DNA of 64,000 nt from Saprospirales bacterium (GTDB taxonomy: Bacteria; Bacteroidota; Bacteroidia; Chitinophagales; Saprospiraceae): assembly GCA_016719895.1 (NCBI GenBank), contig JADJYG010000005.1, forward strand, positions 124,001 to 188,000, read 5' to 3'. Of this stretch, positions 8,698 through 17,923 are shown piece by piece. The notes below the pieces were generated by a model. That model was not told the DNA's origin, did not search any database, and saw only the letters and a list, made by a program, of their open reading frames with translations. Numbering within the stretch: position 1 is the stretch's first letter; each line of letters starts with the position of its first letter. The position numbers were made by a program, and so were the translations under genes.

Positions 8698-9644
8698 TTA
8701 AAAATCGAAGGAGGCCTTGCCTGCCGGCCGCACCCCCCGGCCTTGCCTGCCGGTCAGCGCATCACCTAATTCTTCGCGCGCCAGCTCGGCCAGGGCATTG
8801 AGCCGTTGCACGATCTCCGGGTGTTTCCCGGCTACGTTATGGATTTCGCTGATATCGTTTTCCAGGTTATACAGTTCGGATGTCTGGATTTTCACCTTGA
8901 CGGATTGCCCGGGCAGGCCGTCCCGGCCAGGCAGGCTATCAACCGGGGTGTTGTAGGTATGCGGAAAATACAATTTCCAGGGCCCGCTGCGCACCGCTTG
9001 TAATTCGTTTGTTTGGTAATAAAAGTAATACGCTTCGTGCGGCGTCTGCGCACCTGGCTGCCTGGTCAGCAGCGGCCAGGCATCGCGGCCATCGATGGGC
9101 AGCGACGGCAGGTTGGCGCCGGTGATCCGGGCAATGGTCGGCAACAAATCGATCGTCATCAAGGGGTTCATCGATGACGGCGCCGGCTGGCAAATGCCCT
9201 TTCCATTGCATGATAAAGGGCTCGCGTACGCCGCCTTCCCATACAGTTCCCTCCCTTCGCGCAAGGGTTTGGCGCTGCCGGCGTGGTTGCCATAGGCAAG
9301 CCAGGGACCGTTGTCGGAGGTGAAAATAACTATTGTGTTTTCTTCCAGCGCATGCTGTCGCAGCGCCCTGAATATCTCGCCCACCGACCAATCCAGTTCC
9401 ATGATGACGTCGCCGTAAAGCCCGTGTAAAAGTTGGTCATCCGGATACCGTCGCGGGCCATTTGATCCAGATTAGGGGTGACAAACCCCTTGGCCCCGAA
9501 GCACCCGACGTCGCTATAACCCATGTCGTCCAGCAGAATCAGAACGATATTGGGCGGCCGGTCGGCAGCGGTTTGCCGATAGCAGGCCGGTGGCTGCGCG
9601 AGCACGGACGCTGTAAGAATAATGAAACAAGCCAGGCGTAGCAT
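8698..9644 (-). pseudogene. Arylsulfatase-family gene inactivated by an internal deletion and frameshifts
   Basis: The N-terminal part starts at 9644 with a signal peptide (MLRLACFIILTASVLAQ) and the sulfatase opening PPNIVLILLDDMGYSDVGCFG, ending at MTNFYTG near 9425. It then joins, in another frame, YGDVIMELDWSVGEIF from the C-terminal half. The missing part, about 190-210 codons by family comparison, includes the C-x-P/A-S-R motif whose Cys becomes formylglycine, so no activity is possible. Further breaks occur near 9256 and 9166: the middle frame reads EGTVWEGGVREPFIMQW, then the earlier frame resumes at MTIDLLPTIARITG. The C terminus runs to a stop at 8698. This is a dead gene, not two short proteins. 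Confidence 0.9.
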
Positions 9645-9742
9645 ACTTGGTCTGAATTTGAAATATAAAAAATCAAATATCTTAACTTTGTTGGCACTTT
9701 TACATCCGGACATCCTTCTTCCTGTAATCCACACCACCTATC

Positions 9743-12688
9743 ATGCGATACCTGCCCGGGCGTTTGCCCTTCCTTTGCGTACTATTGATTTTTTCCCCCA
9801 ATGCTGCTGCCGCACAATCCGGACTATGGACGGAAATTCGCGAATCGGACATAGCCGCTCCGTTGGATGACCGCCTCGTCATCCCGAACCAATACCGCAC
9901 CCTGCGCCTGCCACTGGACCAGTTGCGTTCGATGTTGCAATCTGCGCCTTCCGAACAAGATTATTATGAAGGGGCGCCGGGGCTGTTGGTACAATTCCCT
10001 CTTCCGGATGGCCGCATGCTGGCGTTTGAAGTGTGGGAAGCCCCGGTGATGGCGCCGGAGTTGGGCGCGCAGTTTCCGGACATTCGCTCCTATGCCGGGA
10101 AAAGCGCTGATCCGGCCGGTGTCCTGACCCGTTTCGATATATCGCCGGCCGGGCTGCACGTCCTGTTTTTAAATACGTCTGCCGGCAGCGCTTTTATCGA
10201 CCCTTATGCCCGGGGCAACACCGCTGATTATATTTGTTATTTCAAAAAAGATTTTGTCAAACGCACCGGAAATGCCTTCGCGTGCGGGGTAGAGGAACAA
10301 TTGGTCAGTACGAATGCTTCCGATCGTTCGGCTGGCGATTGCGGTAATTTGCGGCAGTACCGCCTGGCGCTGGCTTGCACCGGCGAATATGCCAATTTCC
10401 ACGGCGCTTTCGGTGCGGACAAAGCCCCCGCGCTGGCTGCCATGAACACCAGTATGACCCGGGTGAACGGTGTGTTTGAGCGCGACGCCGGGGTCCGGAT
10501 GGTCATCGTAGCCAATAATACCAATGTCATTTTTACGGATCCGGCCACCGACCCGTATACCAACAATAACGGCACCACCATGCTCGGGCAGAACCAGACT
10601 ACCTGCGATGCAAACATCGGATCGGCCAATTACGATATCGGGCATGTTTTCAGCACGGGCGGCGGCGGGGTGGCATCGCTTTCCTGCGTCTGTAATGCAT
10701 CCTTCAAGGCGCGGGGAGTCACCGGATCGCCGAGCCCGGTAGGCGATCCGTTTGACATTGATTATGTTGCACATGAAATGGGCCACCAGTTCGGCGCCAA
10801 TCATACGCAATACAACAACTGCAACCGGAACAATGCCACCGCGATGGAGCCCGGCAGCGCATCCACGATCATGGGTTACGCCGGTATTTGCTCGCCGGAT
10901 GTACAATCCAACAGCGACGACTACTTTCACGCCATCAGTCTGCAGGAAATTGGCGCGTTTGTGACCGGCTCCGGCAACGTTTGCGCCACCCTGGTGCCCA
11001 ATGGAAACGCCGCCCCGTCGTTGCCAACGCTCACCAACCGGACGATCCCGAAATCCACGCCGTTTTTACTTGCCGCCGCTGCCACGGACCCCAACGGCGA
11101 TGTGCTGAGTTATTGCTGGGAGCAAATGGACCCATATGTACCGCCGGCGCAACCCATGCCGCCGGCTTCAACTAATACCACTGGGCCAATGTTCCGCTCG
11201 TTGCTGCCCGTGGGTACAACAGCGCGGTATTTCCCCAATTTCGACGACCTTTTGTCCGGTGTCAATTCCGATTGGGAAGAATTGCCCTCCGTGGCCCGAA
11301 CGATGAGTTTTCGGCTGACCGTGCGGGATAATCACGCCAACGGCGGCTGCACAACCGAAAAAAACATGACCGTCACAACGTCTGGCACGACCGGCCCTTT
11401 TGCGGTAACAGTGCCCAACGGTGGCGAATCGTACGCATTGGGCAGCCAGCAAACCGTCATCTGGAACGTGGCCGGCTCCAATGGTTCGCCGGTAAACTGT
11501 GCCCAGGTGGATATCCTGTTGTCCACCGATGGCGGGGCTTCGTTCAGTACCCTGGTGGCCAATACTCCGAACGACGGTACGGAACCCGTGGTCCTGCCAA
11601 ATGTCACGACCAGCCTGGCCCGTATACTGATTCAATCGGTTGGCAATGTGTTTTTCGACGTCTCCGACCAGAACTTTTCCATTGGTGTTTCGTCCTATTG
11701 CGGGCAGCAGTTTTACAGCACCAATGTGCCGGTGGTTATACCCGCCAGCGGCACGCCAACGGTAACCTCCACCTTGTCCGTCAACAGTGGCGGCACAATA
11801 GACGACGTCAACGTGATCGGCCTGACCGGCACGCATACCTACGTAAGCGACCTGGTCATAAAACTCCAAAGCCCCGCAGGTACCCAGCGCACGTTGTTTA
11901 GCCAGCTATGTAGCAGCCAGGACAACTTCAACCTCAATTTTGACGACGAAGCCACCCTGGCCTACAGCAGTATCCCCTGCCCGCCAACCTCCGGCGGTTT
12001 CTATAAACCCTTTCAGGCTCTGAGCGCGTTTGACGGGCAGGATGCAACCGGGACCTGGACGCTGATCGTTCAGGATTTGTTCAATACCGACGGCGGTCAA
12101 TTGAACAGCTGGGGACTGAGTTTTTGCGCTGCCACTTTCCTGCCGGTGGAATGGAGTATTTTTACCGCCCGCTATGCCGGCGGCGCCGTCCGGCTCGACT
12201 GGACAACGGAGTCGGAAAACAACAACAAGGGGTTCATGGTGGAGCGCAGCGTTGAAAGGCCGTTTTTATTTCAAACCATCGGCTGGATCGATGGGCACGG
12301 CACCAGTGTTGAAAAGCGGCAATACGGGTATGTCGATATCGATGTTCAGTCCGGGCAGCTGTATTACTACCGCCTCCGGCAGGTGGATTTTGATGGAAAA
12401 GAAACACTGTCCGACGTGCAAGCGGTGTCTACAGGCGGCCCCAATGGCGGGGCGCTGGCGATCCTCCCCAATCCGGCGGCCTCCGGCTATATCCGGCTGC
12501 AATGGAGCGGCGCCGGCGAGGGGCCCTGGCGTTTGATGCTGACGGATGCTTCGGGCCGTGTGTTGCTGGAACAGGCCTGGGCGCCGGAAACGCCGGACGT
12601 ATACGTGAGCGGTTTGCCGGAAGGCGTATATCTGGTCCGGTTGCGGAGTGGATCGCAGTTTCGGCAGGGCCGGTTTGTAAAAAGATAA
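9743..12688 (+). CDS. Reprolysin-like secreted metalloprotease with P-domain and T9SS sorting tail
   Basis: 981 aa. A signal peptide covers about residues 1-25. The zinc site is AHEMGHQFGANH, with H344, E345, H348 and H354 fitting HExxHxxGxxH of the reprolysin/M12B group. MEPGSASTIMGYAGIC supplies a Met-turn-like segment. Ig-like regions follow (about 420-640). A proprotein-convertase P-domain-like stretch (about 645-795) starts near YCGQQFYSTNVPV and includes DGQDATGTWTLIVQD. The C-terminal ~180 residues hold a fibronectin-like segment (ARYAGGAVRLDWTTESENN) and the T9SS tail LAILPNPAASGYIRL...GVYLVRLRSG. It is predicted to be exported by type IX secretion and to degrade extracellular protein. 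It is divergent from the sulfatase pseudogene. Confidence 0.92.
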   Translation: MRYLPGRLPFLCVLLIFSPNAAAAQSGLWTEIRESDIAAPLDDRLVIPNQYRTLRLPLDQLRSMLQSAPSEQDYYEGAPGLLVQFPLPDGRMLAFEVWEAPVMAPELGAQFPDIRSYAGKSADPAGVLTRFDISPAGLHVLFLNTSAGSAFIDPYARGNTADYICYFKKDFVKRTGNAFACGVEEQLVSTNASDRSAGDCGNLRQYRLALACTGEYANFHGAFGADKAPALAAMNTSMTRVNGVFERDAGVRMVIVANNTNVIFTDPATDPYTNNNGTTMLGQNQTTCDANIGSANYDIGHVFSTGGGGVASLSCVCNASFKARGVTGSPSPVGDPFDIDYVAHEMGHQFGANHTQYNNCNRNNATAMEPGSASTIMGYAGICSPDVQSNSDDYFHAISLQEIGAFVTGSGNVCATLVPNGNAAPSLPTLTNRTIPKSTPFLLAAAATDPNGDVLSYCWEQMDPYVPPAQPMPPASTNTTGPMFRSLLPVGTTARYFPNFDDLLSGVNSDWEELPSVARTMSFRLTVRDNHANGGCTTEKNMTVTTSGTTGPFAVTVPNGGESYALGSQQTVIWNVAGSNGSPVNCAQVDILLSTDGGASFSTLVANTPNDGTEPVVLPNVTTSLARILIQSVGNVFFDVSDQNFSIGVSSYCGQQFYSTNVPVVIPASGTPTVTSTLSVNSGGTIDDVNVIGLTGTHTYVSDLVIKLQSPAGTQRTLFSQLCSSQDNFNLNFDDEATLAYSSIPCPPTSGGFYKPFQALSAFDGQDATGTWTLIVQDLFNTDGGQLNSWGLSFCAATFLPVEWSIFTARYAGGAVRLDWTTESENNNKGFMVERSVERPFLFQTIGWIDGHGTSVEKRQYGYVDIDVQSGQLYYYRLRQVDFDGKETLSDVQAVSTGGPNGGALAILPNPAASGYIRLQWSGAGEGPWRLMLTDASGRVLLEQAWAPETPDVYVSGLPEGVYLVRLRSGSQFRQGRFVKR

Positions 12689-12699
12689 TTCCGGGGATT

Positions 12700-13965
12700 T
12701 TACAACCAGCCTAGGAACGGTTCTTCCAGGATTGCTTTGATCTCCCGCAGGAATCGCGCAGCATCGGCGCCGTTGATCACCCGGTGATCCCAGCCGATGG
12801 TCATCGGCATCATCAGGCGTGGCTCGAAGGCGGCGCCGTTCCACACGGGCTCTTGCTGGGCAGCCGTAATGCTGAGGATGGCGACCTGGGGCCAGTTGAC
12901 GATAGAGATCATATTGGTGCCGCCAATACCACCGATATTGGAAATGCTGAATGTGCCGCCTTCGAGGTCATCCGGCTTATTTTTTCCCTCGCGGGTGCGG
13001 GCGCTCAATTCGCTCAGCTCGACAGAAATTTCCGTCAGGCTCTTCTGGTCTGCGTTGCGGATAACCGGCACCAGGAGCCCGCGCGGCGTGTCTACGGCGA
13101 TGCCGATGTGGTAGTATTTTTTAAAGATCACCTCCCGCTTCTCCGGGTCATAACTGGCATTGAATTGCGGCATTTTGCGCAAGACGGATGCCATGGCTTT
13201 GGTGAGGATAGCGGTGGTGGTCAGGCTTCCCCCGGCGGCTTTTACCTGGTCTTTGTATTGCTGGCGCAGTTGTTCCAGCCGGGTGATGTCGGCCTTTTCG
13301 GATATCCAGGCATGGGGAATGGCGTTGAAGGCGTACACCATATTATCGGCGGTGAGGACGCCGATACGGCTTTGCGGCTGGCGATCGACCGGCCCGTATT
13401 TTTCAAAATTTGGCAAGGGTTTGTGGGCGGGTGCGGCGCCAGGCGCGGCAGTGCCGCCTCCGGTGTCGATTTTGCGTTTCACAAAATCCACTACGTCTTT
13501 GTATGAAATCCGGCCGGCGCCATCCTGCGGCTGGATATCGGACAGGCTGACGCCCAATTCTTTCGCGCGTTTGCGCGCCAACGGGCTGACGCGCAGCGCT
13601 CCCTCCCGCCCGGCTCCGGCAACCGGCGCAGCCGCCGGCGCTACGACCGGTTGTACTGCAATAGTAGGCGGCGGCGGCGCTGCGCTAACTGCCAGCGGCG
13701 GTGGCGTTTCCCGGGCCTGCTCAACAGCCCCGGCTGTGCTCAAGCGCAGGATGGGTGTGCCTTCGCCCACATCATCGCCGAGCTTGACCAGGACCTGTTC
13801 GACGGCGCCTTCGGTATCTACGGGCATTTCCGCATCTACTTTATCCGTGCCTACGATGACGACAATTTGTTCTTTGCTGACCGTATCGCCGGGTTTAACC
13901 AAAATGTCGATGATCTTCCCTTTTACCCCTTCGCCGAGCGAGGGCAATTTGTATTCGTACGTCAT
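12700..13965 (-). CDS. Dihydrolipoamide acyltransferase (E2) of a 2-oxo acid dehydrogenase complex
   Basis: 421 aa. One lipoyl domain is at 1-80 with the lipoylated Lys42 in GTDKVDAEMP. A Pro/Ala linker follows, then an E3/E1-binding domain (VSPLARKRAKELGVSLSDI, about 125-165), then the acyltransferase core (about 200-421). The active-site motif reads HRVINGA, His394 to Asn398; most family members have Asp at the last position, but Asn also occurs in some E2 enzymes. The window holds two possible E1 partners, a fused alpha/beta E1 at 49.8 kb and aceE at 32 kb. The Lys-Val-Asp lipoyl motif is typical of pyruvate and branched-chain E2 enzymes, so the substrate is not fixed. It converges with the metalloprotease gene. 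Confidence 0.93.
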   Translation of the reverse strand: MTYEYKLPSLGEGVKGKIIDILVKPGDTVSKEQIVVIVGTDKVDAEMPVDTEGAVEQVLVKLGDDVGEGTPILRLSTAGAVEQARETPPPLAVSAAPPPPTIAVQPVVAPAAAPVAGAGREGALRVSPLARKRAKELGVSLSDIQPQDGAGRISYKDVVDFVKRKIDTGGGTAAPGAAPAHKPLPNFEKYGPVDRQPQSRIGVLTADNMVYAFNAIPHAWISEKADITRLEQLRQQYKDQVKAAGGSLTTTAILTKAMASVLRKMPQFNASYDPEKREVIFKKYYHIGIAVDTPRGLLVPVIRNADQKSLTEISVELSELSARTREGKNKPDDLEGGTFSISNIGGIGGTNMISIVNWPQVAILSITAAQQEPVWNGAAFEPRLMMPMTIGWDHRVINGADAARFLREIKAILEEPFLGWL

Positions 13966-14342
13966 AGTGGCGCGCTATTGAGCGTTCGCTGTTTAAATAG
14001 AAGAGCGGCGATTGGAGGTAATGGCTACTAAATGGCCGGAAAGAGCTATTTGTTCACCACCTTTTCGCCTGACCGGCAAAGATGAGGCAAGTTTACGGGA
14101 ATACAAACCCGGTTTTCCGCTGATTTCAGTGCCCGATGGCCAAATGGAATTGGGGGAAGCCCGCAAGTCCTGTCTTTCCAACCGCCGGGCCGCGGAAGTA
14201 TGCTGCTTTCCCTAGTCTTTATCGAACATAAATGCAGGGTTTTTGGTACTTTTCGAAGGAAAAATCCTAACATTGCCGTTGGGCGCAACGGCGTTTATAT
14301 TCCATTTCGTTTTGCCCTGTTTTCACAAAAAATCTGATCTAT
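13966..14342. other. 377-bp divergent intergenic region
   Basis: It lies between the E2 gene (minus) and pepD (plus) and should contain both promoters. Short open frames here show no protein-like character. The one clear structure is a small hairpin, GCCGTTG-GGCG-CAACGGC, at 14275-14292, about 50 bp before the pepD start. I see no RNA gene. Confidence 0.5.
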
Positions 14343-15815
14343 ATGACTGATCGTCAAGCTATACAAGACCTGGCCCCCCAACTGCTCTGGCAGCGTTTTT
14401 ATGAAATCAGCCAGATTCCCCGGCCTTCCAAAAAAGAAGAACGCATTACAGCGCACTTCGAACAGTTGTTCGAACGCCTCGGAATTCCATATACCAGGGA
14501 TAAAGTGGGAAACCTGGTAGCGCGCGTGCCCGCCACTAAAGGTTATGCAAAAGCGCCCGTCGTGGTACTTCAGGGCCACAGCGATATGGTATGTGAAAAG
14601 AACCGGGGCACCGAACACGACTTTGACCGCGACCCGATCTGCCTGGTACGCGACGGCGACTGGATCGGGGCGGCCGGCACCACGCTCGGCGCCGACAATG
14701 GTATCGGTGTGGCGGCAGCGCTGGCCCTTTTGAGCGACCCCGCAGCGGTGCATGGCCCGCTTGAAATTCTGATCACCGTGGATGAGGAAACGGGACTTAC
14801 TGGCGCCAACCAGATATCGTCCAAACTGCTCAAAGGCAAATACTTGTTGAACCTGGATTCGGAAGAAGAGGGGGTGTTCTACATTGGCTGCGCAGGGGGT
14901 ATCGATACGACCGGTACCTTCCGGGTAAAGCATATTCCGGCGCCGCCGGCCGGCTATTCCGCCTATACCCTCCGGGTTTCTGGCTTGAAAGGCGGACATT
15001 CGGGGGGTGATATCCATATTGGCCGGGCAAACGCCATCAAGTTGCTGGCGCGCACCTGGAAGGCACTGGAGGTCCTTTCCCCCTTTGCATCCGCCCTTCA
15101 GGGGGGGAGCAAGCGCAATGCCATTCCGCGCGAGGCGGAGATGAACCTGGCGTTGCCGGCTGCAGCACTGGAAAAGGCAAAGGCTATCGCGGCCCGTTGC
15201 GCCGAAGCATTCCGGAACGAATTCCACACTACCGATGGCGGGGTAAAGGTGTCGTTAGAACCCGCCGCTATGCCTGCCCGGGTATATGCCAAGCCCTTTG
15301 CCAAAAAGGTGCTGCATACGCTGCTCGCCCTTCCGCACGGCGTCATTCAGAGGAGCGCCGATATTGAAGACCTGGTGGAAACCTCCACCAACCTGGCTAC
15401 CGTGGTCAGCGATGACCAGTCGATAGCAATCGGTACCAACCAGCGGAGTTCGGTAGACAGCGCCAAGCGTTATATTGCTGGCAGCGTGGCCGCCGCGTTT
15501 CAGTTGGCCGGCGCCAAAGTAGTGCAGTCCGATGGCTATCCCGGGTGGCAGCCCGATATGCAATCCGCCCTTTTGCAGGTATGCCGGCAGGTGGCGACAG
15601 CGTTGACCGGTAAGGAGCCTGCAATAAAGGCCATACATGCCGGGTTGGAATGTGGTATTTTGGGCGGAAAATATCCGGGCCTGGATATGATTTCATTTGG
15701 ACCGACGATTACCGGCGCGCATTCGCCGGACGAACGGGTGCATATTCCTGCGGTCAAAACGTTTTACGATTTGCTTAAAGCAGTGCTGAAAGCCTTGGCG
15801 GAACACGGTAAATAA
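14343..15815 (+). CDS. pepD: Aminoacyl-histidine dipeptidase (Xaa-His dipeptidase, M20)
   Basis: 490 aa, full length for PepD. It is a cytosolic zinc dipeptidase that splits Xaa-His dipeptides such as carnosine. Metal and catalytic motifs are in order: VVLQGHSDMVCEK (H79, D81), GTTLGADNGIGVAA, TVDEETGLTGA, LLNLDSEEEG, then a lid/dimerisation insert (about 200-390), and the C-terminal metal ligand in ITGAHSPDERVHI. The next plus-strand gene starts 26 bp after its stop, suggesting cotranscription. Confidence 0.95.
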   Translation: MTDRQAIQDLAPQLLWQRFYEISQIPRPSKKEERITAHFEQLFERLGIPYTRDKVGNLVARVPATKGYAKAPVVVLQGHSDMVCEKNRGTEHDFDRDPICLVRDGDWIGAAGTTLGADNGIGVAAALALLSDPAAVHGPLEILITVDEETGLTGANQISSKLLKGKYLLNLDSEEEGVFYIGCAGGIDTTGTFRVKHIPAPPAGYSAYTLRVSGLKGGHSGGDIHIGRANAIKLLARTWKALEVLSPFASALQGGSKRNAIPREAEMNLALPAAALEKAKAIAARCAEAFRNEFHTTDGGVKVSLEPAAMPARVYAKPFAKKVLHTLLALPHGVIQRSADIEDLVETSTNLATVVSDDQSIAIGTNQRSSVDSAKRYIAGSVAAAFQLAGAKVVQSDGYPGWQPDMQSALLQVCRQVATALTGKEPAIKAIHAGLECGILGGKYPGLDMISFGPTITGAHSPDERVHIPAVKTFYDLLKAVLKALAEHGK

Positions 15816-15841
15816 ACACCTTCAAGCCTACCCTTTTTAAA

Positions 15842-16864
15842 ATGAAGATTCAACGATTTGTTGTTACGCCCGGTAATTTGAAACATCTTGTCCTCCGGGA
15901 CGATGTCCTGCCTCCCCCGCCCCCGGGCGAAGTGCAGGTGGCGGTAAAAGCCGTAGGACTCAATTTTGCCGATGTATTTGCGCTATGGGGTCTGTACAAA
16001 GCCGCGCCCAAAACGGACTTTACTCCCGGGCTGGAATACGCCGGGGTCATTGAAAAAGTCGGCGAGGGGGTGATGCATTTCCAGGCGGGCGACCGGGTCA
16101 TGGGTATTACGCGGTTTGGCGGCTATACGACCGGCATCAATATCGATGCGCGCTATATCGTACCGGTTCCGCAAGCATGGAGCTTAACTACCGCAGCAGC
16201 CTACCTGGTACAAACGCTCACCGCATACTACGGCTTGTTCAACCTGGGCGATTTACAGCCGGGCCAAACGGTGCTGATCCACAGCATTGCCGGCGGGGTG
16301 GGTTTGCAGGCGTTGAAAATTGCCAAAGCCAAAGAGTGCTTTGTCGTTGGTACCGTCGGGGATGCCGGCAAGGTTGACCTGGCTGAAGCGAACGGGTGCA
16401 ACCGGGTTATCGTGCGCGGCAAAAACTTTGAACAGGACCTGCGCAGCGCGCTGGCCGGCCGGCCGCTGCACCTGGTATTCGACACAGTTGGCGGGCGTTA
16501 TTTTTCGATTCCGTTCCGGATGTTGGCCCCGATGGGCCGCTTGATCGTTGTGGGCGCTTCCCGGTACGCCAGCGTGGGCAACCGGCCGAACGTATTGCAT
16601 ATGTTACGCCATTTCCTTACCCGCCCAAAAGTGGACCCGCAGTCGCTCCCGGAGCAAAATAAAGGCCTGTTCGGCTTCAATCTCATCTATTTGTACGAGC
16701 GGATCGAACTCATGCCGCCCATGCTGAAAGATCTGGAATCCATGCATTTGACGGCGCCGCATGTGGGGCATGTTTTCCCTTTTGAGCAATTGCGCGAGGC
16801 TATTTTATTATTTCAAAGCGGCAAAACAAAAGGCAAAGTGGTGCTGGAAGTAACAGGCAACTAA
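15842..16864 (+). CDS. Zinc-free medium-chain dehydrogenase, quinone-oxidoreductase/VAT-1-like
   Basis: 340 aa. A GroES-like N-terminal domain (VKAVGLNFADVFALWGLY, PGLEYAGVIEKVGEGV) is followed by a Rossmann domain (VLIHSIAGGVGLQALKIAKAK) that should bind NADPH. The structural and catalytic zinc cysteines of alcohol dehydrogenases are absent, as expected for the QOR branch. The C-terminal part (PKVDPQSLPEQNKGLFGFNL, LRE..LLFQSGKTKGKVVLEV) matches the VAT-1-like group. The substrate cannot be read from the sequence. It follows pepD closely. Confidence 0.9.
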   Translation: MKIQRFVVTPGNLKHLVLRDDVLPPPPPGEVQVAVKAVGLNFADVFALWGLYKAAPKTDFTPGLEYAGVIEKVGEGVMHFQAGDRVMGITRFGGYTTGINIDARYIVPVPQAWSLTTAAAYLVQTLTAYYGLFNLGDLQPGQTVLIHSIAGGVGLQALKIAKAKECFVVGTVGDAGKVDLAEANGCNRVIVRGKNFEQDLRSALAGRPLHLVFDTVGGRYFSIPFRMLAPMGRLIVVGASRYASVGNRPNVLHMLRHFLTRPKVDPQSLPEQNKGLFGFNLIYLYERIELMPPMLKDLESMHLTAPHVGHVFPFEQLREAILLFQSGKTKGKVVLEVTGN

Positions 16865-16896
16865 GTTCTCCATAGGGGGAGCCAACAATTTGAACG

Positions 16897-17859
16897 ATGA
16901 TGGGCGTAACCAGTTTCAGCAATGCCGTCTTTTTCGCAGCTTTTGCCGGCTTGTTCCTTTGGAGGTGCCAGTCCGCACCGTCTAAAACAGACTCGAATGC
17001 CGCTGCTGCCGCCGACACCGTGCCTACAGTGGTCCAGCCCGCGCAGCGTCCGCCGTTGTTTGAATACCGGGTGCCTGCGGATATCCGGATAAAAGAATAT
17101 TTCCGTTTTCTGGATGGTATTGTGCACCACTACGACAGCCTTGTACCATACCATTTAACCGAACATATTCTGATCCGCGCCAATCCCTGGGTGATCGATA
17201 CCCTGGAAAATACCGATTATTATCGCCGGATAGACCGGGGGGATTTTGTTTATGACCAGCGAAAACTCGTGGTCTTGCACCAGGGCGATACGCTCCGGAT
17301 TCCCGATAGCTTGTATGCTGCCCAACTCCAAAACCAGATCAATGAAACCTGGATCGACATTAATATCCCAGCGTTCAGCCTCCGCGTCGTGGAAGGCGCC
17401 TCCGACACGATCTATTCCTTTAAAGTACGCGTCGGACAAAACAAGAAACGATACCAGGAAGCCATTCAACGCGTAGCCGACCTGCGCACCCAGACGGGCG
17501 CCGGCCGAATTTTTCGAATCAACCGGACGCCTTCCCGCTTCGAGGACCCGCACACCGGCAAACTGCTTAAACGTACGAAACGCGACGATGGCCGAACCAC
17601 CCGGATGCCCATGATCCCCTGGCTTGAGCCGGAGATCGGCGGCCGGCGGCCGGGGCAAATGATACACCCTACTACAAACCCCGAAACCCTGGGCAAAGCG
17701 TATTCGAACGGTTGTATCGGCTGCAGTGAAAGCGATGCCTGGCGCCTGTATTATTATGCGCCAGTGGGAACCCGCGTAGTCATCCGGTATGACCTGCAGG
17801 TCGTTTCGCCACGAGGCGATACGATAACCTTGCCGGATATTTACCGGAGGAAACGATGA
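16897..17859 (+). CDS. L,D-transpeptidase (YkuD family)
   Basis: 320 aa. An N-terminal hydrophobic segment (AVFFAAFAGLFLW) precedes a Cys; the lipobox (LWRC) is poor, so it may be membrane-anchored rather than a lipoprotein. The domain carries VRVGQNKKRY, GRIFRIN, a conserved IHPTTNPETLGKAYSNGCIG segment with the likely catalytic Cys in SNGCIG (about residue 272), and GTRVVIRYDL. The family cross-links peptidoglycan stems or attaches proteins to them. It begins 32 bp after the preceding oxidoreductase on the same strand. Confidence 0.88.
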   Translation: MMGVTSFSNAVFFAAFAGLFLWRCQSAPSKTDSNAAAAADTVPTVVQPAQRPPLFEYRVPADIRIKEYFRFLDGIVHHYDSLVPYHLTEHILIRANPWVIDTLENTDYYRRIDRGDFVYDQRKLVVLHQGDTLRIPDSLYAAQLQNQINETWIDINIPAFSLRVVEGASDTIYSFKVRVGQNKKRYQEAIQRVADLRTQTGAGRIFRINRTPSRFEDPHTGKLLKRTKRDDGRTTRMPMIPWLEPEIGGRRPGQMIHPTTNPETLGKAYSNGCIGCSESDAWRLYYYAPVGTRVVIRYDLQVVSPRGDTITLPDIYRRKR

Positions 17860-17923
17860 TTAGTGTGGCCAAGGGTTGGTGGAAACAGGGGATTTGGGGC
17901 GATGAAACGGACGCAAACGGAAA

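Noticed and set aside
12700..13965. Loss of E2 activity because HxxxDG reads HRVING.
   Set aside because: Asn at this position occurs in some active E2 enzymes, so inactivation cannot be claimed.
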